From assembly GCF_001541345.2 (NCBI RefSeq), contig NZ_LMVL02000006.1:248001-312000 (forward strand): a stretch of DNA of 64,000 bases, written 5' to 3'. The position numbers and the translations under genes are program-made. A model generated the notes under the pieces. That model did no database searches and was not told where the DNA came from. It saw only the letters and a list, made by a program, of their open reading frames with translations. Shown piece by piece: positions 52,714 to 62,247 of the stretch (positions are counted from its first letter, which is position 1; each line of letters starts with the position of its first letter). Source of the DNA: Gillisella vitis (GTDB taxonomy: Bacteria; Pseudomonadota; Alphaproteobacteria; Rhizobiales; Rhizobiaceae).

Positions 52714-53642
52714 CGGGCGCTCTCTCTAATGAAGGCCTGATTGGCCGCGTTTGCGCGACATTCTGGCGAAAGCCAAAACTGCTGGTCATTCTGATGCTGG
52801 CACCACCGCTCCTGTGGCTCGGCGTTGTCTACGTCGGTTCGCTTCTGGCGCTCTTGCTGCAGAGTTTCTTTTCGATTGATGATTACAGCGGCCTGATCAA
52901 ATATCAGCTGACACTGTCCACCTATGCCCAGCTGTTGAGCGGCTCCAATATCGATATCATCCGCCGCACGGTTGTCATGGCGGCTTTGGTGACGGTTGCC
53001 GCTGCCATTCTTGCCTTTCCTATTGCCTATTATGCGGCGCGTTATGCGAAAGGACGCTGGAAGGCGGTGTTTTATCTTGGTGTGATGCTGCCGCTCTGGT
53101 CGAGCTATCTGGTGAAGATCTACGCCTGGAAAATGATCCTGTCGAAAGAAGGCATCATCAACTGGGTCGCCGACAAGCTGCATCTGACGCCCTTGCTGGA
53201 CGCCTATCTGGCAATTCCCAACATCGGCGGCAATTCGCTTTCGGTGAGCGCAACAGGAACGTTCTTGGTTTTCCTTTATATCTGGCTTCCCTATATGATC
53301 TTGCCGGTTCAGGCTGCGTTGGAGCGGGTGCCCGCAAACCTGATCGAAGCCTCGCATGATCTGGGTGCTTCCCCCGGTCAAACCTTCCGGCACGTGCTTT
53401 TGCCCTTGGCAATGCCAGGTGTTGCAGCGGGATCGATTTTCACCTTTTCGCTGACGCTGGGCGACTACATCATCCCCGGCATCATTGGCACCTCGCGGCT
53501 CTTCATCGGCCAAACAGTCTATATTCAGCAGGGAACTGCCGGAAACGTGCCGCTTGCCGCCGCCTTTTCCGTGGTGCCGGTTGTCATCATGGGCATCTAT
53601 CTCTGGCTTGCCAAAAAACAGGGGGCGTTCGATGCGCTCTGA
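52710..53642 (+). CDS. ydcU: ABC permease YdcU
   Basis: A 310-residue inner-membrane permease with about six hydrophobic segments and the EAA loop LIEASHDLGASPGQTFRHV near residue 215. The conserved GDYIIPGIIGTSRLFIGQ stretch is the family's mark. It overlaps ydcT and ydcV, so translation of the three subunits is coupled. With YdcV it makes the channel for the ligand bound by YdcS. Confidence 0.94.
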   Translation: MTGALSNEGLIGRVCATFWRKPKLLVILMLAPPLLWLGVVYVGSLLALLLQSFFSIDDYSGLIKYQLTLSTYAQLLSGSNIDIIRRTVVMAALVTVAAAILAFPIAYYAARYAKGRWKAVFYLGVMLPLWSSYLVKIYAWKMILSKEGIINWVADKLHLTPLLDAYLAIPNIGGNSLSVSATGTFLVFLYIWLPYMILPVQAALERVPANLIEASHDLGASPGQTFRHVLLPLAMPGVAAGSIFTFSLTLGDYIIPGIIGTSRLFIGQTVYIQQGTAGNVPLAAAFSVVPVVIMGIYLWLAKKQGAFDAL

Positions 53643-54447
53643 TAAAACCAATTCCGCACCCTTCAGCTTGAAACTTGCCGCAATTGGCGGCCTGCTATTC
53701 CTGCATCTGCCGATCCTGCTGATCTTCGTCTATGCCTTCACAACGGAAGACAAAAGCTTCCAGTGGCCGCCGCCGGGCCTGACAACGCGCTGGCTTTATG
53801 CTGCCTGGGAACGTAGCGATGTCTGGAAAGCGCTTGGTCTTTCCGTGCAGGTTGCCTCTGTTGCCACGCTGGTTGCGCTGGTGCTCGGCACGCTTTGCGC
53901 CGCAGCCGTGGCCAGAACGAAGTTTTTCGGCCGGGAGGCGATCACACTGTTGGTCATCTTGCCGATCGCCCTTCCCGGCATTGTCACCGGCATTGCGCTT
54001 CGCTCTGCTTTCGGCCTGTTTGAAATACCTTTCTCCTTCTGGACGATTGTTCTGGGTCATGCGACTTTCTGCATGGTCGTGGTCTATAACAATGCCGTTG
54101 CCCGCTTTCGCCGACTGTCGCCCTCCTTGATCGAAGCCTCTTATGATCTCGGCGCCAACGGCCTTACGACATTCCGCCATGTCGTGTTGCCCAATATCGG
54201 CTCGGCGCTTCTGGCCGGCGGTATGCTCGCCTTTGCGCTGTCCTTCGACGAGGTGATTGTCACGACATTCACCGCCGGGCAGCAGCAGACTCTGCCAATC
54301 TGGATGCTGGAAGAACTGATCCGTCCGCACGAACGGCCCGTCACCAATGTTGTCGCAATGATTGTGGTGCTGGTGACCTTTCTGCCGATCCTGGGTGCCT
54401 ATATGTTGACGCGCAGCGGTGAAGAAACCTGTGGCTCCGATAAATAA
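53632..54447 (+). CDS. ydcV: ABC permease YdcV
   Basis: A 271-residue inner-membrane permease with six hydrophobic segments and the EAA loop LIEASYDLGANGLTTFRHV around residue 170. The SFDEVIVTTFTAGQQQTLP stretch is typical of PotC/YdcV subunits. ATG 53632 overlaps the ydcU stop by 11 bp; the frame open upstream to 53485 lies inside ydcU and is not coding. It is followed by patD at 25 bp. Confidence 0.94.
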   Translation: MRSDKTNSAPFSLKLAAIGGLLFLHLPILLIFVYAFTTEDKSFQWPPPGLTTRWLYAAWERSDVWKALGLSVQVASVATLVALVLGTLCAAAVARTKFFGREAITLLVILPIALPGIVTGIALRSAFGLFEIPFSFWTIVLGHATFCMVVVYNNAVARFRRLSPSLIEASYDLGANGLTTFRHVVLPNIGSALLAGGMLAFALSFDEVIVTTFTAGQQQTLPIWMLEELIRPHERPVTNVVAMIVVLVTFLPILGAYMLTRSGEETCGSDK

Positions 54448-54472
54448 TTCAAAGAAAACAAGGACCCTTGTC

Positions 54473-55900
54473 ATGGAAAAATCAATGCTTATCGGCTCGA
54501 AACTTGTTTCCGGTGAAGGCCAGGACGAGCGGATCCTCAACCCCAGGACCGGTGAACTGATCACGGAAATACCCGAGGCCTCGCAGGCGCAAGTCGATGC
54601 GGCGGTTGCCGCTGCTGACAGGGCTTTCCAGGGCTGGTCGAAGACGACACCGGCAGAGCGTTCGGTCTATCTGTTGCAGATCGCCGACCGTATCGAGGCT
54701 GAGGCGGATGCCTTTGCAGCCTTGGAAGCGCTCAACTGCGGTAAGCCTATTAACGCTGTGCGTAATGATGAAATTCCGGCCATCGTCGATTGTTACCGTT
54801 ATTTCGCCGGTGCCGTGCGCAATATGCAAGGTGTCATTGCCGGCCAATATCTGCCGGGCATGACCTCGATGATCCGGCGTGATCCCGTCGGCATTATCGG
54901 CTCCATCGCGCCCTGGAACTATCCCTTGATGATGATGGCCTGGAAGCTTGCACCGGCCATTGCCGGCGGCAACACAGTTGTTTTCAAGCCTTCAGAGCAA
55001 ACACCGCTGACCGCGCTCAAAATGGCAAAACTGCTTTCCGAAATCCTGCCTGAAGGCGTCGTTAACGTCATTCTCGGGCGCGGGGATACGGTTGGTAACA
55101 CACTGATCAATCATCCGGCGATCAACATGATCTCAATCACCGGCGATATCGCCACCGGCAAAAAGATCCTCCAGGCCGCCGCCAAGACCGTCAAACGCTC
55201 GCATCTGGAATTGGGCGGCAAGGCTCCAGTCATCGTCTATGGCGATGCTGACATCGACGCCGTCGTCGCAGGTATCAAGGCCTTCGGCTATTACAATGCC
55301 GGACAGGATTGCACGGCCGCATGCCGGATCTATGCCGAAAAGAGCATCTACGCAAAATTCGTGGCCGATCTCAGCGCCGCAGTCTCCACGATCCGCTTTG
55401 GAGAAGCCGATGACACGATGAACGAAATCGGCCCGCTGATTTCATTGCGCCAGCGCGACCGGGTGGCAAGCTTCGTGCAACGCGCAGCAGAAATCGGCCA
55501 TATCGAAGTCACCGCAGGCGGCGCAACGCCGGAAGGCGGCGGCTTCTATTATCAGCCAACTGTTGTGGCAGGTGCCTTGCAATCTGACGAAATTGTCCGC
55601 CGCGAAGTCTTCGGTCCGGTCGTGTCTGTGACACCGTTCGGTGCTGACGATGATGTTATTGGCTGGGCCAATGATTCCGATTATGGCCTGGCCTCTTCTG
55701 TCTGGACCAAGGACATATCGAAAGCGATGAATGCAGCCGCCAGCCTGCGGTATGGCTGTACCTGGATCAACACCCATTTCATGCTATGCAACGAGATGCC
55801 ACACGGCGGATTGAAGCAATCCGGCTATGGCAAGGATCTCTCCCAATATGCGCTCGAAGATTACACCGTCGTCCGACATGTTATGATCAATCACGGGTGA
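54473..55900 (+). CDS. patD: 4-aminobutyraldehyde dehydrogenase PatD
   Basis: A 475-residue NAD-dependent aldehyde dehydrogenase. The catalytic Cys lies in YYNAGQDCTAACRIY and the general base Glu in HLELGGKAPVIV. APWNYPLMMMAWKLAPA and the C-terminal MPHGGLKQSGYGKD are nearly those of E. coli PatD (YdcW). The enzyme converts 4-aminobutyraldehyde from putrescine to 4-aminobutyrate. Its position after ydcSTUV repeats the E. coli operon, so imported polyamine or its aldehyde is the expected substrate. No putrescine transaminase is in the window. Confidence 0.95.
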   Translation: MEKSMLIGSKLVSGEGQDERILNPRTGELITEIPEASQAQVDAAVAAADRAFQGWSKTTPAERSVYLLQIADRIEAEADAFAALEALNCGKPINAVRNDEIPAIVDCYRYFAGAVRNMQGVIAGQYLPGMTSMIRRDPVGIIGSIAPWNYPLMMMAWKLAPAIAGGNTVVFKPSEQTPLTALKMAKLLSEILPEGVVNVILGRGDTVGNTLINHPAINMISITGDIATGKKILQAAAKTVKRSHLELGGKAPVIVYGDADIDAVVAGIKAFGYYNAGQDCTAACRIYAEKSIYAKFVADLSAAVSTIRFGEADDTMNEIGPLISLRQRDRVASFVQRAAEIGHIEVTAGGATPEGGGFYYQPTVVAGALQSDEIVRREVFGPVVSVTPFGADDDVIGWANDSDYGLASSVWTKDISKAMNAAASLRYGCTWINTHFMLCNEMPHGGLKQSGYGKDLSQYALEDYTVVRHVMINHG

Positions 55901-56185
55901 TCGAGTTGGTTTCTTTGCGGATCAATTTCAACGCGGCCCTTTTATTCCCGCGGCTTTGCACAAGGGCTTCGAGAACATAGATGTTGGCGCTAGGGCGTTG
56001 GTGTCAGGCGGCCTATATCGCGGCTTCGCCAGTCTGACGAGGTTGTACGTGTGAAGCAGCGTCGGAGGCTACCCCTATGACTGGTCCCGTAAGGCCCTGC
56101 TCTACTGAGATAAAATGGAGATCAGGTGGGGAGCACGATCAATGCCGATGAACACCCCACACGCGCAGAAATTTTACAGGTAAAG

Positions 56186-57400
56186 TCAGGCGTTCTGCAA
56201 CACGATTGCCTCGACCGATGGTCGGCGGCGGCTGAGCAAAAACAGGTTCAGAAGCGCGCCGCATGAGCATAGTGAGGCGAGACCAAGGAGGACATGACTG
56301 CCAAACTGTGTCAGCAAACTGATAAAGATCGGAGGCGATGCGGCCGAAATTAGATTGAGCGGCAGTGCGATGCGCGACGTTGCTTTGGCAAATTCGGCCT
56401 TGTCGTAGAATAACAAAGGGATGGTGGCCCGAGACACCGCCAGCGCGCCGCTGCCCAGGCCGTAAATCAGGATGAAGCCAGGGACTGTCCAATAGATGCC
56501 ATCGCCTACGATGAGCAGCAGCATTGCGACAGGCAGACAAATACCGGCGACCAGGCCGGTGGTTATCCCATCCCATCGACCGCCACCCACGAAATCCAAT
56601 CCGCGAGCACACACCTGAATGACCCCCAGCATCGAGCCGAAGGCAATCGCTTGGGACTTTGGTAATCCCTCAGCCTGCAAGAGTTCGATCAGTACGGCAG
56701 AAAACCCGAAGGTAACGAAGGCATTGAGGGCGATGGCTGTTACTATGAGAGCGAAAGTGCCTTTGCGTGCGATCGTTGTCGGCCCGGTCGCCGGCGCTGA
56801 CGGGCTCGTCGCCTCCCCCCGATATGCCCGGCGCGGCAAGCCGAAGACATAAAACGGCAGGCATACCAGCACCATCATTGCTGCATAGACGAGGCAGGTG
56901 CCACGCCAGCCCACTGCTGCCGAAAGAAATGCGGTCGTCGGCCAGAAGATGCTACTAGACAGCCCCGTTACCAGCATGAGTGCGCCGATGGCGCTCTTGG
57001 CCTTCCGTCCGGCGATCTCATTGAGCATGATATAGGCCGCTGTGGTCAGTGTGGCGCTGCCGGCTGTACCCAGAATGACCCAGGCCGCGAAATAGAGCAC
57101 TGGCCCTGTTGAAACGGAAAGCAGCACAAAGCCGGCCGCAGCGAGAACAGCCCCGGCCATCATCACGCGGCGGGCGCCGAACCGCATAAATCCCTTCGCC
57201 AACACCGGAGCCCATAGGCCCATGACGACATACAGGACTGAACTGCCAGCGAAGGCCGCCTCGATGCTCATACCAAGACCGGCGGCAACCTGCTGGCCGA
57301 TGATCGCGGGAAGGCTGACCGTACCCCACCCTATCACCTGCGTCACGGCAAGGACGAAGAGGACACTGATGATTTTCCTGTCGGGTCCTAGGAAGCGCAT
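56186..57400 (-). CDS. MFS transporter
   Basis: A 404-residue inner-membrane protein with 12 predicted hydrophobic segments in two bundles, split by a loop at about residues 195-215 (rich in S, A, P, T). The MFS motif-A-like stretch is MRFGARRVMMAGAV after segment 2. It resembles small-molecule efflux or uptake facilitators of no fixed substrate. It stands alone, with about 285 bp (nothing recognised) to patD and a degraded gene upstream, so its role cannot be inferred. Confidence 0.9.
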   Translation of the reverse strand: MRFLGPDRKIISVLFVLAVTQVIGWGTVSLPAIIGQQVAAGLGMSIEAAFAGSSVLYVVMGLWAPVLAKGFMRFGARRVMMAGAVLAAAGFVLLSVSTGPVLYFAAWVILGTAGSATLTTAAYIMLNEIAGRKAKSAIGALMLVTGLSSSIFWPTTAFLSAAVGWRGTCLVYAAMMVLVCLPFYVFGLPRRAYRGEATSPSAPATGPTTIARKGTFALIVTAIALNAFVTFGFSAVLIELLQAEGLPKSQAIAFGSMLGVIQVCARGLDFVGGGRWDGITTGLVAGICLPVAMLLLIVGDGIYWTVPGFILIYGLGSGALAVSRATIPLLFYDKAEFAKATSRIALPLNLISAASPPIFISLLTQFGSHVLLGLASLCSCGALLNLFLLSRRRPSVEAIVLQNA

Positions 57401-57532
57401 AGGCCTGCCAATAACAATTAAAATTGCTGATTAGCAGACTTCACATATCAAGTAGATGACAGCTGTGTTCGAGTGTGTCGGATCAATGCTGACGACGTCA
57501 GGCAGACCATCTAAAAACTCTGCTTGCCACAA

Positions 57533-58111
57533 TTATTGATCCCAGCCGACAATTGTGAGCTTGGGCCACATTTTGATCCAGCGATCGATCTTCTTTTCGT
57601 ATATTTCGCATGTAATCTGCTTTTTGTTTGGGCGGACGACAGCACCAAACAGGTCGGAAAGTCCATAGGGAGCGCACAACTCCAGGCTAGTATGGGCAGG
57701 TCGCAGGCCCACGGCCGCCGCCGCTGTCGGAAAAGTGGTTATGGCTTCGGCTGTTGAAGTATACGGATTAATCGAATATCCGAACTTGGCTTCGTACCAA
57801 GAGTGTACTCTGGCTTGGTTTTTCACATCTATCCAGACTGGCAACCCCGAGAATGCTGATCGGATACGGGCCGAGTGTTCGGCTTCCGAGACCTCTTAAA
57901 GATCATCGGGATCGAAATAAACGATATCGATGTCTTGGATGCCATAAGCGGGCGGGAAACCAAAAATGTGGTTCCAAACCGTTTGGGCGATAGCACCGGC
58001 CACAAGCTAGGAATCAGGCAGGGCAATCTCATCCCAGTTGCTAAGAACTGAAGAAAGCAGTGGGCTCTTGGAGACGATCTCTTGTAATTCCAGGTGCAGT
58101 TCGTCGCTCAC
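57533..58111 (-). pseudogene. Nucleotidyltransferase-family (DUF925-like) gene with two in-frame stops
   Basis: One continuous frame from GTG 58111 (AAGGAAG upstream) to TAA 57533. It encodes a recognisable DUF925-type nucleotidyltransferase but is broken twice: TAG at 58009-58007 (codon 35) and TAA at 57898-57896 (codon 72). Between and after the stops the family signatures remain: VAGAIAQTVWNHIFGFPPAY, then DIDIVYFDPDDL with the DxD-like metal site. PVWIDVKNQARVHSWYEAKF and PYGLSDLFGAVVRPN complete the set. No frameshift is needed, so decay is recent. Intact relatives have roughly 190-200 residues, matching the full frame. Confidence 0.82.
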
Positions 58112-58549
58112 ATAAATCTTCCTTCGAACGGCTTGGCTGATTCCAAATAGCACGTCGCCGCGCTAGATTCTGCCATGGCACATCTTTCTGGAACAGAGAG
58201 CGCACAATTGCTGCTTCTCGCGGAAGGGCAATGTCACATTGCTTGAATAAGCCAAGCGAAGGGCTTGCAGTTGAAATCAAGCCACCGCGTCGGTCATAGC
58301 CTTCCACTGCGCCATTGCGGGGATTCTATGACTCTGGGTAGTCAGAGCTGAAGCAAATGTCGGCGTCCGTGCTCGCAACCGGATGACTGAACCTGGCCAT
58401 TAAGAGTTCAGCCGCGTTGCATGAAAACTCAAAGGGTCGGGCTAATTTATCAACGCCGCCGACGATTCTTTTTTGATCGAACTTTTTTATCATTATATAA
58501 GTAATATATAATTATAACGGCAGGCTGAACCCTAATCCTGGATTAAACG
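58112..58549. other. Non-coding or degraded region upstream of the GGDEF-EAL gene
   Basis: About 440 bases. An 88-codon minus-strand frame (58041-58307) overlaps the pseudogene in another frame and has no recognisable family. The right end (58480-58530) is very AT-rich and should hold the promoter of the GGDEF-EAL gene. No repeats were recognised. Confidence 0.4.
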
Positions 58550-60493
58550 ATGCCGGTTTTCAAATTCTCTAAACTCGTTCGTGAATTGCTGACTGTCCGA
58601 TCTGATAATCCCGATTTGCTAAAAGCCCAATATCGCGCCTTTTCAAGCCAAATGCCGATGATGTATTTCATCTTGTTAAGCAGCAGCTGGGCGCTGGCCA
58701 TCACACATTTCCATTCCTCACCCTTGTCTCTTACCGTCGGCATACCGCTCCTATTTACGTGTCTGGGCGGCCTACGAATGGTATTCTGGTTGCGAAACCG
58801 CAGTGTCAATCCGACAGCTGAAATGGCACATGCCGCAATGATCTTCACAAATCGTCTTTCTATTGTAATTGCGATCGCTTTTGCCGTTTGGTGTTACATG
58901 TTGTTACCTTATGGAGATGAATACGAGCGATCTTACGTCTCTTTCTACATGGCAATTACTGTGATGTCGTGCATTTTCTGCCTGATGTATCTCCGGTCGG
59001 CAGCAGTCATTGTCACTATAATTGTCAGTATATCATTTCTAATATTTTTCATTCCACTGTATAAGATTATTTCCATAGCCGTTGCGGTCAATGTCATGTT
59101 GGTTTGCGCAGGTATTATATCGGTTTTGCTCAAGAATTACCGCAATTTCGAGCAGATGGTCCTATCAAAACATAGGGCAGAAGCATTGAGCAACGAAAAT
59201 TTGCGACTGGCCCACGTCGATAGCCTAACCGAGCTACCAAACCGACGAGCGTTTTTTTCGTATCTTGAAGTCGAGCTGAGGAACGCGAGCGCCGTTGGTT
59301 CCAGAGTAGCCCTTGGCATTATCGACCTCGACGGGTTCAAACCAATTAACGACCTTTACGGCCATTCGACAGGTGATCGGCTTCTGGTTGAAGTGGCAAA
59401 GCGTCTCCTGGCTCTTCCTGAGGGCCACGAAGTCTTCCGGCTGGGTGGTGACGAATTTGCTATTATTGCGACGAACTCTCTAGACGATGAACAGTTCTTA
59501 AGCGCCTTCAATGCACTGAGCGAGAGGCTTCATCACCCTTTTTATATGGCGGAGGCCACCGTTCAGGTTTCTGCATCAATTGGCATTTCATTCTATCCGG
59601 ATCTTACATCGACGCCAGAGAGATTGTTTGATCAGGCTGACTACGCCCTCTATCACGCAAAGAATACTCGACGTGGGAGTGCGGTATTGTTTAACGCGTG
59701 CCATGAAAGACAAATCAATATTAACGCCAGCATCGAACAAACACTCAAGCAAGCTGACATATCGCAAGAAATGTCTATCCTCTATCAGCCCATCATTGAT
59801 ATCAGACGGCGCAAGCCCGTTGGCTTTGAGGCACTGGCCCGGTGGGAAAGCCCAACTTTAGGCCAAGTATCGCCAGCCGAGTTTTTTCCTATTGCGGAGC
59901 GGGCTGGAATTGTCGGTCTTTTAACAAGACCACTTCTCAGAAAGGCCCTCGATGCGGCCAGCCAATGGGATAGCGATCTGCGGCTATCATTCAATCTTTC
60001 TGCTTACGACCTTAACTCGAGCGAAAGTGCTGCGCTCTTGATCGACATCATCGAAAGTGGAAAATTTGATGCTGGCCGAATTGATTTTGAAATTACCGAA
60101 ACAGCATTCACACATGATTTTGCCCAGGTGAAGCGGTCTATTGAAATGTTGCGCCTACTCGGCTGCGGAATTTCTCTTGACGATTTTGGTATTGGTTATT
60201 CGAGCCTCACACGGCTGCACTCTCTTCCACTCACCAAGATCAAGATTGATCGCAGCTTTGTCGTAGGTCTGGACAAGACACCTGCAAGTTATAAAATTGT
60301 CAAATCCGTGCTCGCTCTCAGCCAGGATATGGGATTGGAGTGTGTTGTTGAAGGTATAGAGACACACGACGAATTGGCGGCTCTACAAAAACTCGGTGGC
60401 ATCCTCGTTCAAGGTTATATCTGTTCTCCGCCACTGCTTGAGTCAGATGTGGCTGAGTTCGTTGCTCGATCTACGAATACCGGTGCTGTGTAG
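58550..60493 (+). CDS. Membrane GGDEF-EAL cyclic-di-GMP protein
   Basis: A 647-residue protein. Residues about 40-210 contain several hydrophobic segments forming a membrane sensor. A GGDEF domain (about 220-380) has the intact motif GGDEF at 299-303, and an EAL domain (about 395-640) has E427-A428-L429. The EAL domain also has DDFGIGYSSLTRLHSLPL and KIDRSF, all features of an active phosphodiesterase. Both cyclase and phosphodiesterase activities are possible. It stands alone, with AT-rich DNA upstream. Its low GC and AT-rich codons differ from the neighbours, hinting at different ancestry. Confidence 0.95.
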   Translation: MPVFKFSKLVRELLTVRSDNPDLLKAQYRAFSSQMPMMYFILLSSSWALAITHFHSSPLSLTVGIPLLFTCLGGLRMVFWLRNRSVNPTAEMAHAAMIFTNRLSIVIAIAFAVWCYMLLPYGDEYERSYVSFYMAITVMSCIFCLMYLRSAAVIVTIIVSISFLIFFIPLYKIISIAVAVNVMLVCAGIISVLLKNYRNFEQMVLSKHRAEALSNENLRLAHVDSLTELPNRRAFFSYLEVELRNASAVGSRVALGIIDLDGFKPINDLYGHSTGDRLLVEVAKRLLALPEGHEVFRLGGDEFAIIATNSLDDEQFLSAFNALSERLHHPFYMAEATVQVSASIGISFYPDLTSTPERLFDQADYALYHAKNTRRGSAVLFNACHERQININASIEQTLKQADISQEMSILYQPIIDIRRRKPVGFEALARWESPTLGQVSPAEFFPIAERAGIVGLLTRPLLRKALDAASQWDSDLRLSFNLSAYDLNSSESAALLIDIIESGKFDAGRIDFEITETAFTHDFAQVKRSIEMLRLLGCGISLDDFGIGYSSLTRLHSLPLTKIKIDRSFVVGLDKTPASYKIVKSVLALSQDMGLECVVEGIETHDELAALQKLGGILVQGYICSPPLLESDVAEFVARSTNTGAV

Positions 60494-60844
60494 GCTTCCG
60501 CTGTGTTGAATTTTCGATTTACCAGCGTTGATACTTTGAGCCATTCTGACGTCGCTGACTGAACGCTGATATATTTCCTTAAATTGTCTGTCGGTCAGGC
60601 CATAGAGCGGTTACTTTCCCGCCTGCCGTCGTCACGCAATGTAGCGGAACTTCCCGGTTCGCTGATGGCATTCATGCCGCTGACCATGCGGGATGCGCGT
60701 GCGCCAGGATTAACTGGGCATCATCATCCGTTAACACACCTGGATAAACTAAAAAATAAACATAAAGCACGAGTCAGGTTGTATATTTACAATCCCAGAC
60801 TCTTGGCTTTACATCGGCTTAACATCACCGAGCTGGGAGCCATG
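60494..60844. other. Intergenic region upstream of the c-type haem protein gene
   Basis: About 350 bases. The frame of the haem-protein gene stays open upstream to 60584, but that part lacks a ribosome-binding site and precedes a clear signal peptide. It is therefore treated as untranslated. The AT-rich stretch 60740-60800 may carry the promoter. No gene or repeat is recognised. Confidence 0.4.
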
Positions 60845-62203
60845 ATGAAAACTGTTCTTTTTTGTTTAGCAATTTTTCTTTTGCCTATTTCAGCTGCTCT
60901 TGCCGATTGTCCCGCCCCCATCGACAACAGTTTCGCAGCAGCAGCCAAAGCCAACTTCGACTGCTCCAGTAGCCTGCCCCTGAAAGGTCACGAGACGGAT
61001 CGCAAGTTCCAGATCCACTACGATTTTCCAAAGACCTTGCCCGATACCAGCAAGTTGCCCTGGTTGACGATTGATCCCTTCAAGAACCCCGCTGACTACA
61101 TGCAGGCCGTCTTGAATTACGTTACCAAAGTGAACGCCCGTCCTGATATCGATTGGCGCGTTCAAGACAACAAGGTCGAGGAATGGTGCGATGCGCCATG
61201 GTTCTTCATGTTGAGGGAGCCACTGCACGGCATGACCACCGAACGATGGTCTCGCCCCAAGGAGCTGCATGCTCTGCAAACGAATTGGGAGCGTACTTTC
61301 GCTGTCGGGATCTACAATGATGTGGCCTGTTACGGTCTTGGTCAGATCTGGGCCGATCCGGCCTTTCCCAAAACCCTTGATTTTGCATTCGCGGAGGGCG
61401 CCGTTGCCGCCAAAATGCTGTTCACCTCAGCGACACCTTCCAGCCTTCCTTATCTTGCAGGGTCAAAGGAGTGGGACGTTGCCGGAGAAAAGGACGGCAG
61501 CACCATGACGATGCGGCTTCTGCAATTTGATCTCTCGATCAAGGACAAGCGTTCGCCCAACGGCTGGTTCTTCGGGACTTTCGTCTATAATGCCATGCAG
61601 CCCGGTGATACGCCTTATCAACGCCTTGTTCCGGTCGGTCTGATCTGGGGAAGCGATCCCGCGTTGAATGCAACAGCCTATCTCGAGCAAGCCATGTCGC
61701 CGACCGAAAGCTGGGTCAATCCTGCGGTCGCAACTATGTTTTATCCCCTCCCGAGACAGCATCTCGGCCTTTTCGGGCGCGCCAATGGCCCGGTCGACAA
61801 CCCAATGTCCGCCTGCATTACATGCCATCAGCGCGCGCTTGACTGGGGGACCGCAGTCTTGCCTGACAGCCCTGAAGCGGCGCAAGCGGCGGAACTGTTG
61901 CCAGATGCTCCCACTGATCCATACAATGACTCAGCCGTCGCCGCCTATTTCAGAAACATTGGGTCCAATTCACCCGTGCCGGACACGCAATCGCTTGATT
62001 ATGTTTTGCAGGTTTCAAAAGGGATTGCTGCATTCCGCAATTGGGTGAAGACCGATTTTCCTGACCATGCCGCATCCACCTCGGATGTCCCGCCCTACCC
62101 CTTCAAACCTGGCAACACAATCACCACGGTGCCCGTTGACATTACTGCTCCCGGCACTGAAAAACCTGGAAACGATCCGACCGGCAAGCTTTTCCTTCGC
62201 TGA
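60845..62203 (+). CDS. Periplasmic c-type haem-binding protein
   Basis: A roughly 452-residue exported protein. The signal peptide is MKTVLFCLAIFLLPISAA, with cleavage near ALA-DCPAP. A single covalent haem motif CITCH lies at residues 324-328 (SACITCHQRALDW). The large N-terminal part (EEWCDAPWFFMLREPLHGM, GIYNDVACYGLGQIWADP) has no fold I can name. The pattern resembles uncharacterised cytochrome-c-domain proteins of about 450 residues. GGGAG 5 bases upstream supports ATG 60845. It is followed at 45 bp by a winged-helix regulator gene, probably a functional pair. The redox partner and substrate are unknown. Confidence 0.75.
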   Translation: MKTVLFCLAIFLLPISAALADCPAPIDNSFAAAAKANFDCSSSLPLKGHETDRKFQIHYDFPKTLPDTSKLPWLTIDPFKNPADYMQAVLNYVTKVNARPDIDWRVQDNKVEEWCDAPWFFMLREPLHGMTTERWSRPKELHALQTNWERTFAVGIYNDVACYGLGQIWADPAFPKTLDFAFAEGAVAAKMLFTSATPSSLPYLAGSKEWDVAGEKDGSTMTMRLLQFDLSIKDKRSPNGWFFGTFVYNAMQPGDTPYQRLVPVGLIWGSDPALNATAYLEQAMSPTESWVNPAVATMFYPLPRQHLGLFGRANGPVDNPMSACITCHQRALDWGTAVLPDSPEAAQAAELLPDAPTDPYNDSAVAAYFRNIGSNSPVPDTQSLDYVLQVSKGIAAFRNWVKTDFPDHAASTSDVPPYPFKPGNTITTVPVDITAPGTEKPGNDPTGKLFLR

Positions 62204-62247
62204 TCCAATATGATAATCTAACTATATCCCGTCTTCAGGAGCTGCGC

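Noticed and set aside
52380..53651. 423-codon open frame on the minus strand
   Set aside because: It is antisense to ydcT and ydcU, which are clear genes. The long frame is a codon-bias shadow.
58041..58307. 88-codon minus-strand frame upstream of the nucleotidyltransferase pseudogene
   Set aside because: It overlaps the pseudogene in another frame, and shows no family resemblance and no ribosome-binding site.
60584..60844. 87-residue N-terminal extension of the haem protein
   Set aside because: It lacks a ribosome-binding site and would bury the obvious signal peptide starting at 60845.
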